From: J089 sp964535735
GTDB lineage: Bacteria > Fidelibacterota > Marinisomatia > Marinisomatales > J089
NCBI GenBank assembly: GCA_964535735.1
Contig: CAZHTM010000009.1
Location: forward strand, 13,536-77,535
Direction of reading: 5' to 3'
DNA length: 64,000 bases
Both the position numbers and the translations under genes were made by a program. This document shows positions 26,139 through 36,260 of the stretch, piece by piece. Numbering within the stretch: the stretch's first letter is position 1; every line of letters begins with the position of its first letter. The notes beneath the pieces were generated by a model, which had not been told where the DNA came from, made no database searches, and saw only the letters and a program-made list of their open reading frames with translations.

Positions 26139-29100
26139 GGGTGTGGGACACAAAGTGTACGGTTGTCGTATCCTGCAACGCATTGCCTACCTCCGCCACA
26201 ATCTGAGCCGTACCGGCGAAAATACCCGTCGTAAGAGTTCCGGTGGCCAAACCATTCTCATCAGTCGTGGTTGAACCGGTGACGATTCCAAGATTTGTCC
26301 GAAACCGAACCTCCGTGTTGGCAACGGACGCATTGTGCTCCGTCTCCGTGAGCACCGCCGTAATTGTGGTATTGGCTTCGCCATTGGCGACGAGAATCGT
26401 GTCGGTAGCAGACACCTGAATAGTAATTCCCCGGAAGGTAACGGTCAGCGAATCTGAAATGTTCTCAACATTTTCTATATGCGCCCGAATTGTTGTGAGT
26501 AGATCCGTAACAGAAGCTGCAGAGGTCAGGGTTGTTGTGGCCACACCTGAAGCATCGGAAACCACGGTTTCCGATTCCAGAACACCGTAATCACTGGAAA
26601 AGATCACCGGGCGCCCCACCACCGGGTTTCCTAAGGTGTCCGCAAGGGTGGCGGTTATCTCTACGGTGGACATCCCATCCGCCAGAACAGATGTTTGATC
26701 AACTCCAAGGGTTAGATGTTGCGGACCGCCAGTGAGAAGCTCAATGTTAAAGGTGTCGTTGATCGTGTTCCCGGTTCGAGCGATAATCTGAGCAATTCCT
26801 GCCACGGATCCACTGGTGAAGGTGGCGTTGGCGGTTCCACTGGGGTCTGTGACTTCTGATCCGGTAATGGTCCCCCGGGTTGTGGAAAAGGTAATCTCCG
26901 TATCGGTAACGGGTGTAAAGGTAGATGTTTCATACAGAGATGCCTGAATGGTTGAGGTGCTCGTTCCATTGGCCACCAAAAGTGAATCTTCCGAAGACAG
27001 TGATAGAGTTAATCCGCGAAATTGAATCGCCACTGTGTCAGTGAGAATAGATCGGAAAACGGTTCGCGGTTGTATCCGGTTAGTGGCAATGCTTTCCCCA
27101 TCGGATCGACTGGTGGATTGCACCTGGCAGGAGACATGAGCGGTCAGATCGGATTGAGAAGCGGACGAAAGAAGATCCACCGCAGCCCGTCCATCAACAT
27201 CCGTGGCCACCAGAGTACCGCTCAATTCACCCTGATCGGTGCCAAATTGCACCACCACGTTGGGAAGAGGATTCCCCAGGGTGTCGGTCACATCGGCAAA
27301 AACAGTGGTGCTGGACACGCCATCCGCTAAAAGACTTTCGGTGAAAGCACCAATAACCAGAGAATTGGCAGCCCCACTCAGGAACTCCACGGTCGTAGTG
27401 TCCTGAAGTCCCGTCCCATAAGTCGCTACAATCTGAGCTGTACCTTGAGTATAGGGACTGGTCAGTGTCGCCACAGCCACACCACTAGCATTGGTCAGGG
27501 CAGATCCTGTAATGGTTCCTAGAGTGGTGGCAAAATTCACATCACTGTTGGCCACAGGATTATTGGTAGTGGTTTCAAAAACGCTGGTTTGAATTTCTGT
27601 GGTGCTTGTCCCATTAGCCACCAAAATTGGATCAACCGGATTGGCCCGAACTGTTACACCCCGCAAAGTAATCTGGAGACTGTCGGAAAGCGACGTAAGT
27701 TGAGCAACTGTCCGTAGTGGGGGGCTAACTCTGGTTTCCAATCCGACCACTCGTGCTTCTGGATGATAGATACTGGCATAGGACACCAATTGTTGACCGG
27801 CATTGATGGTACTGTGAATTGTAACTGTAATATCCGTGGCGCTGGAGATGCTCGTAAACTGGGTCACGGCCTGACCTGAAGCATCCGTGGTGGTGCTCGT
27901 GGGATCCAATAACCCCTCCGAACTGGAAAACATCACTAAAGCGCCCTCTACTGGATTACCCAGGGTGTCCTGAATTGTCGCCGTCAATGTACTCTGAGAG
28001 GTGCCATTAGCCAGAATGCTGATGACGTCGGCTTCCAGAGTCATGGAATTGGGACCGCTATTCAAGAAATCCACGGTAATGGTATCTCGAAGCCCCGAAC
28101 CAAACCGGCCAATCACTGTGGCGGTTCCGGGAAAAATTCCTGCTGTCAGGGTTGCTGTGGCTACTCCGCTGGAATTGGTAGTGGCGGGACTGGTGATGGT
28201 ACCCAGACTGGTGGAAAATTCTACATCCCGGTCTATCACAGCTCCATTGGTCTCTGTTTGAAATACCACAGCAGAAATTTGAACAGTGCTGGATCCGTTG
28301 GCCACCAAAACCGACTGTTCCGCTACCAGAGAGAGAGAAATTCCCATAAAGGTGATGTCCAGCGATCCATTCAGATTAGGATAGCCCACCACGGAAGCGG
28401 ATACTGTTGCCACCTGATTGGTTTGACTGAAATCGCTGGTGAGCGTAATAGTGGCTTCTCCTTGGGTATTCGTCTGAGCCGTTGTTCGACTCAAAACGCC
28501 GGCTGTGGTGGCAAAAATAACCGTTTTTCCCGTAACCGGATTTCCTAAGGTATCCAAAACGGTGACGGTTATAGTGCTCTGAGACGTGCCATCAGCGAGA
28601 ATGGTGGCGGCATCGGTGAATAAACTAAAGGTTGTGGGTGTAGCCGAAATAAAATCAATCTGGGTGGTGGCTTCCAGGCGATTTCCTACCGCCAGAGTGA
28701 TGGTGGCCAATCCGGAAACAGTTCCGCTGGTGAGTAGCAGCGAGGCTTGACCATTGGCATCGGTAATAAAATCTCCGGTGAGGATTCCTCTGGTTGTGGT
28801 AGCCGAAAAGGGCTGAAAGGAAAGAGGAAGATGGGTACTGGTTTCACTGAGAGTCACCAGAATTCTGGTGGTGTCCACACCCGATGCCAACAACTCCGTA
28901 CGATCGGGAAGTAAGGAAATTGTAATCCCTTTGAAGCGTATTGTCAAACTGTCATCGGACGTAGTTATGGCATTGGATGTCGTTAATTTCGGTGTTTTTT
29001 CTGGTATCGTACCCTCTTCCGGACCGGAAATAGTACGGGCAATAGACATCTTCTGTGATTTTAAAGAATGTAAATGGCGGGGGGCCGCCGTCAATGGTTG

Positions 29101-29739
29101 AAGTCCGGCGCGCACGATGGCGGTAACATCCTGAGAATCGGCTGGAGCCGTCAGTATTGCTACCACCTCTCCATTGGCATCAGTGACGCCGGAAGTTGTG
29201 ATGGTCCCAGCGGTGGTGCTGAAATAAAGGGTTAATCCTTCTTGAAACGCGCCCGTCTGATCTTTAACCACACCTTTGATCTGAAGATGCGATTCCCCGT
29301 CGGCTATCAATTCGGTGGTGTCGGCGCTGAGCGTGAACACGGAAAGACGATCCACAATTAAAAGAAACAGTGAATCTTCCTTTGTTCCAGTGGATACCAA
29401 AATTCGGTCGATGCCTGCATCTCCTGAAGTATACAAAGCTGTGGCACGACCAAAGAGTGTATCGGTGGTGTCTGAGCTTGTAATCGTACCCAAACGAGCA
29501 TCAAAGGTGGCACCGATTCCCCCTGCCGGTTTATTGGATGAATTCAACAATTCCAGCATGACCGTAGTGGTGTCACCCCCACTAAGAAGCTGCTGAGAGC
29601 GGGCAGAAAATGTTTTGTAAATCAGGTATTTGTCCTGGTCAACGGTGGGACCGGTAAATTGATCATTGTCCACCGTACATTGCGTGGTGAACACAACAAA
29701 CGATACCAGGCCAATGAGCGATAAAACTCGTTTTAACAT
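26139..29739 (-). CDS. Giant bacterial Ig-like (Big_1) repeat lipoprotein, N-terminal part
   Basis: The N-terminal roughly 1200 residues. The start ATG at 29739 is chosen because GAGGG lies five bases upstream and the product begins with a lipoprotein signal (MLKRVLSLIGLVSFVVF, lipobox TTQC, Cys21). An ATG 16 codons earlier would add a polar leader. Eleven Ig-like repeats follow before the gap. They alternate between type A (ILADGTSQ..., DTLGNPV..., ending in a D-S-L-x-I-x-F-R-G-I-T strand) and type B (LVANGTST..., ETTTNNPV, ending D-T-T-x-V-x-F-L). Three of the A repeats carry 25-45 residue insertions rich in Arg and Ser just before the D-S-L strand. It is probably a surface-exposed adhesin or stalk anchored by lipid. 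Confidence 0.88.
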
Positions 29740-30107
29740 GTTTCCCTCAAAAGAACTGACGGGTTTGAACGGCCTTCCTCGGCGCAAAAAATAATTCAGT
29801 CGAATCTAAGGCATTCTTCAGACTCATGCCATGAAATAAGAATTACCAAAAGAGAGGCTAGCCAAGTGCGTCCCTTTCCCATCAAGGCTTCTAAAACAGA
29901 ACTTCGCTTAACATGACTGTAAAAAGGGATAGGTCATTGATAACCCTAACGATCAGTGCCAAAACCTTGATTGTCTGGGGGTTTCGACAGCCAGGCAACG
30001 AGCACGATCATCTTCGCAGGTTTGGAAATCATTTTCGTCGGATTGAATAATTACTCTAAATTGAGCTTTAATGGTTCACTCTTTTTCAAAAAACGAATGC
30101 TTCACCT
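29740..30107. other. Divergent intergenic region, about 370 bases, no gene seen
   Basis: This separates the Ig-like gene (minus) from penicillin acylase (plus), so it must hold both promoters. I see no convincing small ORF or tRNA. On the plus strand near 29972-29999 a TGTCTGG...CCAGGCA hairpin can form, and GGTCATTGATAACC near 29931 is an imperfect palindrome. Neither matches an RNA family I can name. Confidence 0.4.
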
Positions 30108-32522
30108 ATGTCCATGAAATCCAAATCCCGTTTGATTCTTATTCTTGTTCTGATTCTGGTTCTGACCCTGGTTCTCTTGTTCCGGATCACCTTTAGCCAC
30201 CAGCTTCCCACCTACTCCGGTGTGCTGAAAATCAAAGGTCTGAAAGCTTCCGTTGAGGTCTTCACTGACGAATATGGCGTTCCCCATGTGTTCGCGGAGA
30301 ATGAAGACGATCTACTCTTTACCGCCGGATATTTGATCGCTAGAGAGCGGCTCTTCCAAATGACGGTCGCTTCCGCTGCTACAGAGGGGGAATTATCTCT
30401 ACTATTCGGCGATGATATGTTGGACAGTGACATCTATCTTCGCACGTGGGGTATTCCAAAGGTCGCCCGGCAAATGGCAGAGGCTATGGACCCGGATGTA
30501 AAGCGTCTGGTTCAAGCTTACTGCAACGGGATTAACCGGTACATCGCCGATTCCGCTGATGATTGGCCCGTGGAGTTTAAGATTCTCAATAAACAACCAC
30601 GAATGTGGACCCCAATGACGGTGTGCGGCCTGGCCCGACTTATGGCTCACGATCTTCAACAGTCTTGGAAACCAGAAATCTTGTTCGGTGCGGTGGCGGA
30701 AAATTATGGCTCTAAAATGTTGGCGGAACTGTTACCTCCTTATTCCAAAGACCAACCCACAATTGCGGGCTTAATGCCACCGGGTCTCTCCTCAGTGTTT
30801 GCGGCCATTACCCGGTCAGAAAATGAACTTCGTGGTATTCTGGGGGCGTCAGGAAAAGCACTGGGAAGCAATAATTGGGTGATTGCCGGATCCCGTACTT
30901 CCAGTGGTAAGGCGCTTCTAGCTAATGATCCTCACCTGGGTTTTACTCAACCCACAAAATGGTATGAAATACACTTAAAGGGTGGACGGTTTGATGTGAG
31001 CGGTGTCTGTTTGCCGGGATTACCTTTACCGATCCTGGGCCAGAATGCTTCCTGTGCCTGGGGGTTCACCAATGTCATGGCCGATGATATCGATTTTTTT
31101 ATCGAGACCACCGATCCGGATCATCCAAATCAATATTTAGTGGACGGTCAATGGCGCGACATGACGCTGCGCTCCGAGACCATCCCGCTTCCCGACGGTC
31201 GTGATACCACCATTGTGATCCGGGAAACATCCCATGGTCCCGTAATTTCCGATATTCATCCTCTGGTGGACAACGGCAAGACCGTTCTGTCCATGGCATG
31301 GACCGGCCATGCGGTCACGGATGAAATCGAGGCTTTGTTCAAAATCGGGACAATGCATAACTGGGACGATTTCACCGAAGCGGTAAAACATTTCAGTGTG
31401 CCAGGACAGAATATTGTCTATGCCGACACAGCAGGCAACATCGGATGGCGGCCGGCTGTAAGCATTCCGCTTCGAAAAGACGGAGGGTCGTTAATACCAC
31501 GGGATGGATCCCGATCGGAAAACAACTGGCAGGGAACCATACCATTTGATCAAATGCCCTATCTTTTCAATCCACCTGAGGGAATCATCGTCACCGCCAA
31601 CAACAAAACGGTGGACGATTCCTATCCTTTCTACATCTCCAACCTCTGGGCCGATCCCAGCCGGGCGATCCGTATTAAGGCGTTGTTTGGCGACCGGACG
31701 GGACTCACGGTGGCCGATGTAAAAGTGATTCAAACCGATCAGGTGTCGATGTATGCCCAGGAGATGCTACCGAATATTCTTCCGCTTTTACCCACACCGG
31801 AGAACGAAACTGAGCAGGAGGCCCAGGATCTCCTTCAGTCCTGGGATGGAAATGAAGCTTCCGATTCCCCCGCGGCGTTGGTGTTTCAGGCTCTTTTGCG
31901 GCAATGCATGATCCAGGTCTATAAGGATGAACTGGACGCCATTCACCCAGAAGCCTTCGCCGCTTATCTGGACCTCCCCATGATTCCCCTGAGGAATCTA
32001 CAATGGACATTGGAGGCCGATTCTTCACAGTGGATCGATAATATTTTGACGCCCGACTACCGGGAAACCCGAGAAGATGTACTGGCGACTGCTTTTCGAA
32101 ACGCGCTGAAGGAAATCCAAAGCAAGGTTGGGGACGTCCCGGGAACCTGGTCATGGGGAGCAGTGCACACAGCGACTCATCCTCATCCCATGGGATCGGT
32201 GAAACTCCTGGACTGGTTATTTGATCTGAATGTCGGTCCTTTCCCTAGCGGCGGATCATCTACCACTATTAACAATGGGGAATATCGGCTCATGCATCCC
32301 TACAGTCAGGTGGTGGGACCCAGCATGCGGCGCATTGTGGACTTCGGTGATCTCAATCAAACCCGCATGATTTTGCCTACGGGACAATCGGGACTTCCGG
32401 GAAGCCCTCACTACGATGATCAGGCCCAACTCTATCTGGCGGGACAGTACCGCATTACGTTATTCGACGAAGATTCTATCCGTTCGGCAGGCATGGATTA
32501 CCTGCGTTTGGTTCCCCAATAA
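30108..32522 (+). CDS. Penicillin acylase-family Ntn hydrolase
   Basis: An 804-residue precursor of the Ntn amidase family. An N-terminal hydrophobic segment (about residues 9-26) exports or anchors it. The autocatalytic cleavage site is GSNNWVIAGSRT, with Ser254 expected to become the N-terminal nucleophile of the beta chain. The alpha-chain part contains YGVPHVFAENEDDLLFTAGY, normal for the family. Such enzymes cut amides in beta-lactams, acyl-homoserine lactones or other N-acyl amines; the natural substrate here is unknown. Its stop overlaps the next gene's start by one base (TAATG). Confidence 0.9.
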   Translation: MSMKSKSRLILILVLILVLTLVLLFRITFSHQLPTYSGVLKIKGLKASVEVFTDEYGVPHVFAENEDDLLFTAGYLIARERLFQMTVASAATEGELSLLFGDDMLDSDIYLRTWGIPKVARQMAEAMDPDVKRLVQAYCNGINRYIADSADDWPVEFKILNKQPRMWTPMTVCGLARLMAHDLQQSWKPEILFGAVAENYGSKMLAELLPPYSKDQPTIAGLMPPGLSSVFAAITRSENELRGILGASGKALGSNNWVIAGSRTSSGKALLANDPHLGFTQPTKWYEIHLKGGRFDVSGVCLPGLPLPILGQNASCAWGFTNVMADDIDFFIETTDPDHPNQYLVDGQWRDMTLRSETIPLPDGRDTTIVIRETSHGPVISDIHPLVDNGKTVLSMAWTGHAVTDEIEALFKIGTMHNWDDFTEAVKHFSVPGQNIVYADTAGNIGWRPAVSIPLRKDGGSLIPRDGSRSENNWQGTIPFDQMPYLFNPPEGIIVTANNKTVDDSYPFYISNLWADPSRAIRIKALFGDRTGLTVADVKVIQTDQVSMYAQEMLPNILPLLPTPENETEQEAQDLLQSWDGNEASDSPAALVFQALLRQCMIQVYKDELDAIHPEAFAAYLDLPMIPLRNLQWTLEADSSQWIDNILTPDYRETREDVLATAFRNALKEIQSKVGDVPGTWSWGAVHTATHPHPMGSVKLLDWLFDLNVGPFPSGGSSTTINNGEYRLMHPYSQVVGPSMRRIVDFGDLNQTRMILPTGQSGLPGSPHYDDQAQLYLAGQYRITLFDEDSIRSAGMDYLRLVPQ

Positions 32523-33334
32523 TGAATTTGATTGTGTTTTTTCTGGTGTTGGGGCTGGGCTGGGTGTTGAAAGTTCGGTTCCTCTGGAAGCCCACAGGGA
32601 AAACTCATAAAGCATTTCCAACGCCGGTCTTTTTAGGACATCGGGGCGCGCTCCATCGTGAGCCGGAAAATACCCTACCGTCCTACCAGGCGGCCTTAAA
32701 TGCCGGAATGGATGGGGTAGAAATCGATGTGATTGCCACTCGTGACGGCGAGGTGGTTTGTTCCCATAACTTTGACCTGGAACGAGAAACGGACGGATTC
32801 GGATTTATCGACGAATTAACGTTCGCGGATTTAGGACCGGTTCGCACGGGTCTTTCCCGACCTCAACTTACACCCACGGGATTATATTCCCTGCTGGAAG
32901 TAACCGATCGTCTTCCGGAGACGGCATTGCTAAATATTGAGATTAAATCCTGGAGGGGCTTTGATCTGAAGACCGGATTGCTAGTCGCCCGAATGATTAA
33001 AGCAGGTAAAATTCGACAGCCAGTGATTGTATCCAGTTTCAATCCGCTGGTAATCACCGCCGTAAAATGGGTCGACCCGTCTATTTCTACCGGGCTTATC
33101 CTGGAAACTATGGACTGGTTCTGGACCCTCAATTGGTTTCATCCCGACGCCCTTCATCCTACCGCGGAATTGGTGGACAAGGCGTTCATCCGTTATGCCC
33201 GGGACCGAAGACTGAAGGTCAATGTGTGGACGGTGAACACTCGCCCGGCTATTGATGCTCTCCTGGATATGGGTGTGGACGGCATCATTACCGATTATCC
33301 TGAATTGTGTCCTCTTCGGGAACCCCTGTCGTGA
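32522..33334 (+). CDS. ugpQ: Glycerophosphodiester phosphodiesterase
   Basis: A 270-residue GDPD enzyme that splits glycerophosphodiesters to glycerol-3-phosphate and an alcohol. After one N-terminal hydrophobic helix (VFFLVLGLGWVL) comes the catalytic start GHRGALHREPENT (His40, Arg41, Glu49), then GVEIDVIATRDGEVVCSHN (metal Glu/Asp and second His). A late Lys/Glu strand NIEIKS and the C-terminal VDGIITDYPE complete the TIM barrel. The membrane helix suggests it faces the periplasm, unlike cytosolic UgpQ. It is coupled by TAATG to penicillin acylase and by GTGA to the GNAT gene. Confidence 0.9.
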   Translation: MNLIVFFLVLGLGWVLKVRFLWKPTGKTHKAFPTPVFLGHRGALHREPENTLPSYQAALNAGMDGVEIDVIATRDGEVVCSHNFDLERETDGFGFIDELTFADLGPVRTGLSRPQLTPTGLYSLLEVTDRLPETALLNIEIKSWRGFDLKTGLLVARMIKAGKIRQPVIVSSFNPLVITAVKWVDPSISTGLILETMDWFWTLNWFHPDALHPTAELVDKAFIRYARDRRLKVNVWTVNTRPAIDALLDMGVDGIITDYPELCPLREPLS

Positions 33335-33771
33335 AGTTAATTGTACGGCGGGTGAGTCTGGATACTGTGCGCCCTTTGCGGCATCAGGTGCTTCGTCCTG
33401 GTCGTCCCTTCGACACCACTCTGTGGGATCGGGATCAGGATGAAGACACGGCTCATTTTGCCGGCTTTTTAGGTTCAGAGGTGGTCACCGTGGGAACCGT
33501 TTTTCCGGAAGCGTATAAGGATATCCTCCGCGCTGCCCGCCTGAGAGGAATGGCTACTTCTTCGGAACACCGGAGACAGGGATATGGCTTTCACCTTTTA
33601 GATGTTATTGTCGACTACGCTCGTGATGTGCTTCAGGCTGAATTGCTCTGGTGCAATGCCCGCAAAGTCGCGTTTGGATTTTATGAGCGCTACGGATTCC
33701 AGCTAGTAGGAGAACCCTTTGAACTGCCTCTGGTGGGATGGCATAAAGTTGGAGTGCTGAATCTTAAGTAA
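33331..33771 (+). CDS. GNAT-family N-acetyltransferase
   Basis: A 146-residue acetyltransferase. The acetyl-CoA pyrophosphate loop is SSEHRRQGYGFHLLD (R-x-x-G-x-G/A variant), preceded by the LRGMATS strand and followed by WCNARKVAFGFYERYGFQ, typical of GNAT motif B. The GTG at 33331 overlaps the previous stop as GTGA; an earlier GTG (33307) lies inside the phosphodiesterase gene and is less likely. The acceptor (amino acid, peptide or small amine) is unknown. Confidence 0.85.
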   Translation: MKLIVRRVSLDTVRPLRHQVLRPGRPFDTTLWDRDQDEDTAHFAGFLGSEVVTVGTVFPEAYKDILRAARLRGMATSSEHRRQGYGFHLLDVIVDYARDVLQAELLWCNARKVAFGFYERYGFQLVGEPFELPLVGWHKVGVLNLK

Positions 33772-33787
33772 TTGTGTATGATTTTGT

Positions 33788-35344
33788 TTAATGTTTAAAA
33801 CATCGCGTCCCAGTAAATACCATGAACAGCCCCTGTTCATTACAAGCGTCAATCACCTCTTGATCACGAATGGAGCCACCGGGCTGAATCACGCCCCGAA
33901 TTCCGGTCCCCGCTAATTTATCGATACTGTCCCGAAACGGGAAAAAAGCGTCGGAGGCCAGGATCGCTCCCTGGGTCCGGTCACCCGCCTTCCGCAGAGC
34001 AATTTCCACCGCATCCACCCGGCTCACCTGTCCCGGTCCGATGCCCACGGTTGTGAAATCTTTCGCCAGGAGAATACCATTGGATTTCACATGTTTCAGC
34101 ACGGCCCAGGCAAAACGCATGGTGTTCAAATCATCGTCGTGAGGTTTAACTTGAGTAACGCAGGTTAGGTCAGCCTCTGTAAGGGTCTGGGTGTTTTTAT
34201 CCTGAACCAGAAATCCGCCGGATACATTCCGATATTCCAAACTCTCATCCAGAGCTGTAATCGGACCCACCGACAAAACTCGGAGGTTCTTTTTCCGGGA
34301 TAAAATTGCCAGGGCCTCCGGTTCAAAGTCCGGCGCCAGGACGATTTCCACAAAGACTTTGCGGATGGCCTCGGCAACCTCCGCCGTACAGGTCCGATTC
34401 AGGGCGATGATGCCCCCAAACGCGGAGAGAGAATCGGCGTTGAACGCGCGAGTATAAACGTCCAGTAAATCGTCCCCCACCGCCACACCGCAGGGGTTGG
34501 CGTGTTTCACAACCACACAAGCAGGTGAATCAAACTCCCGAAGACAGGCCAAAGCGCCGTCCGCATCCATAATATTGTTATAGGAAAGTTGTTTTCCCTG
34601 GTGGATCGTAGCTCCAAGGATCGAAAGTGCCGTGGAACCCGATTCCTTGTACACGGCAGCCTTTTGATGGGGATTTTCCCCGTAGCGCAGGGGCAGGGTT
34701 CGTTCCAACGGGAGGACGCGCCTCTCAGGGAAGGGCTCTTCGGTTAAATAATTGCTGATCAGGGCATCATACGCTGCCGTATGACGAAAAGCTTTGGCGG
34801 ACAATCGTCGGCGTAAATCATAATCGATCGCACCGGAGTCTGCTAGAGTCTGGCCCACAACCTCATAATCGGTAGGATCCACCACAACGGTGACCCAGCC
34901 AACATTTTTGGCGGCACTGCGAATCATGGTGGGGCCACCGATATCTATGTTTTCCATCGCCTCCGCGAAAATTGTCTCCTGCTTAGAGATGACCTCGCCA
35001 AACGGATATAAATTACAGACCACAAGATCGATCCATAGAATGCCGTTGTCTTCCGCTTCTTTGGCATGAAGATCCCGCAATCCCAAAATCCCACCCTCCA
35101 CCAAAGGATGCAGCGTTTTCACGCGACCGTCCATGATTTCGGGGAAGCCGGTGTATTCCGACACATCGGTCACGGGAATATCCGCCGCCCGCAACGCCCT
35201 TGCCGTGCCGCCGGTGGAGAGAATTTCTACGCCGCAGTCCCGTAGAATACGGGCGAAGGGTTCCAGCCCGGTTTTATCGAAAACGGAGATAAGCGCCCGG
35301 GTGATATGAAGGGGTTCAGTGTTGATTGTTGGATTTTTTAGCAT
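33788..35344 (-). CDS. purH: Bifunctional AICAR transformylase/IMP cyclohydrolase
   Basis: This catalyses the last two steps to IMP: formyl transfer to AICAR, then ring closure. The N-terminal MGS-like cyclohydrolase domain starts ALISVFDKTGLEPFARIL and includes ILSTGGTA and MDGRVKTLHP. The C-terminal transformylase domain (from about residue 200) has LRYGENPHQKA and VVVKHANPCGVAV with the catalytic Lys-His. At 518 residues it is full length. It is the last gene of the purine cluster and the only one separated from purN by a decayed repeat element. Confidence 0.97.
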   Translation of the reverse strand: MLKNPTINTEPLHITRALISVFDKTGLEPFARILRDCGVEILSTGGTARALRAADIPVTDVSEYTGFPEIMDGRVKTLHPLVEGGILGLRDLHAKEAEDNGILWIDLVVCNLYPFGEVISKQETIFAEAMENIDIGGPTMIRSAAKNVGWVTVVVDPTDYEVVGQTLADSGAIDYDLRRRLSAKAFRHTAAYDALISNYLTEEPFPERRVLPLERTLPLRYGENPHQKAAVYKESGSTALSILGATIHQGKQLSYNNIMDADGALACLREFDSPACVVVKHANPCGVAVGDDLLDVYTRAFNADSLSAFGGIIALNRTCTAEVAEAIRKVFVEIVLAPDFEPEALAILSRKKNLRVLSVGPITALDESLEYRNVSGGFLVQDKNTQTLTEADLTCVTQVKPHDDDLNTMRFAWAVLKHVKSNGILLAKDFTTVGIGPGQVSRVDAVEIALRKAGDRTQGAILASDAFFPFRDSIDKLAGTGIRGVIQPGGSIRDQEVIDACNEQGLFMVFTGTRCFKH

Positions 35345-35350
35345 GGTTGG

Positions 35351-35406
35351 GATGTGTTTAGGTGTTAAGGTGGTAATGTGTTGAGGTGTTCAAGTGTTTA
35401 TGTTCC
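35351..35406 (-). repeat. Seven-unit 8-base periodic repeat at the end of a decayed IVS-type element
   Basis: Seven consecutive octamers (GATGTGTT, TAGGTGTT, AAGGTGGT, AATGTGTT, GAGGTGTT, CAAGTGTT, TATGTTCC) share the consensus NAGGTGTT on the plus strand. They lie just upstream of purH. The same octamer, in inverted orientation, lies at 35638-35654 and at both ends of the intact four-helix-bundle gene, so this is the terminal repeat of that element. Confidence 0.7.
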
Positions 35407-35480
35407 AGAGAATCATGGTTTATCGCTCTTCTTTTTTTATAATTCGTTGTTTTATTTCTCTCGTCAGGCAAAACCCATGG

Positions 35481-35606
35481 TCATTGGAATGGTTCGCTGG
35501 CGTGGTATGGTTTCGACTCGTTCAAGTATTTTGTTAACGTAAGGATTATCTGTTTTGGTGACGCTTGCCAGCACATCAGACCCTGAAATGTTTCTGCTTT
35601 TGACAT
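35481..35606 (-). pseudogene. Decayed copy of the four-helix-bundle protein gene with internal deletion
   Basis: The plus-strand DNA here aligns with both ends of the intact gene at 36287-36733 but lacks about 275 central bases. It still reads as a 41-codon frame: the start MSKAETFQGLMCWQAS matches MAKVEKFQDLRCWQES, and the end ILTLTKYLNESKPYHASEPFQ matches ILALIKYLNKSKTYHLSEPF before a premature TGA. Homology continues past the stop into the former C-terminal codons (TCATGGTTT against TCATGATTT). The central helices are lost, so no bundle can form. It lies between purN and purH. Confidence 0.85.
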
Positions 35607-35637
35607 TTAACTTTTTCTAGCTCCTACCTAAATATTC

Positions 35638-35654
35638 GAACACATGAACACTTA
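35638..35654 (+). repeat. Right inverted end of the decayed IVS-type element, overlapping the purN stop codon
   Basis: AACACATG and AACACTTA are two octamers that are the inverted complement of the NAGGTGTT units on the other side of the decayed copy. The purN TAA stop (35654-35652) falls inside the second unit, so the repeat end supplies the purN stop codon. Confidence 0.6.
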
Positions 35655-36260
35655 AGTAAAGCTTCCTGTTTTAGCAAACTGGCGAATTATATCGATGAAG
35701 GCTTCTCCCTCCAGTTGCTGGACCCGGGATTTAAGCGTTTCCGCCGTATCGTCTGGGTAGACCAAACAACGTTTTTGCAGCAAAATCGGTCCCGCGTCCA
35801 CGTCTTCCGTGACCAGGTGGATTGTACATCCGGTTTCCTTTTCGTGGTTTTTCAACACCTCCTCATGGACATTGGTGTCCATGCCGCCGGCGTACTTGGG
35901 TAAGAGCGACGGATGAACGTTCACGATGCGCCCCTCCCATTGATGCACAAACCAGGGGGATAGAATACGCATAAATCCGATCAGAAGAATTAGGTCCGGA
36001 GCATAGGGTTCCAGACGGGCGTCCAACTCACGGTCAAATTCTTCCCGCGATTTATTCCGGGCGGAAACGAACTCCGTGGGAATTCCCGCCTCCCGCGCCC
36101 GCTCCAGAATGAAGGCCGATTTCCGGTTGGAAGCTACCACCGACACGGCAGCGTCCAGTCGCCCCGCCGCGATTGCCTTCAGAATGGCTCCCAGATCTGT
36201 ACCACGGGTGGAGCCGAGAATCGCTAATTTTACAGAAGTGTTAAAGTTCGAGGTGTTCAT
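35652..36260 (-). CDS. purN: Phosphoribosylglycinamide formyltransferase
   Basis: This transfers a formyl group from 10-formyl-tetrahydrofolate to GAR. The 202-residue protein has the family start KLAILGSTRGTDLGAIL, the catalytic segment NVHPSLLPKYAGG (Asn and His) and TEDVDAGPILLQ (Asp). The only usable start is an ATG that lies within the terminal repeat of the neighbouring IVS-type element. The first nine residues (MNTSNFNTS) are encoded by that repeat, and the stop codon lies in the end of the second, decayed copy. So the reading frame begins and ends in foreign repeat DNA, yet the catalytic body is intact. Confidence 0.93.
   Translation of the reverse strand: MNTSNFNTSVKLAILGSTRGTDLGAILKAIAAGRLDAAVSVVASNRKSAFILERAREAGIPTEFVSARNKSREEFDRELDARLEPYAPDLILLIGFMRILSPWFVHQWEGRIVNVHPSLLPKYAGGMDTNVHEEVLKNHEKETGCTIHLVTEDVDAGPILLQKRCLVYPDDTAETLKSRVQQLEGEAFIDIIRQFAKTGSFT

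Noticed and set aside
29960..30020. tmRNA- or riboswitch-like segment with a TGTCTGG...CCAGGCA hairpin
   Set aside because: No other conserved tmRNA or riboswitch elements are present; a single hairpin is not enough.
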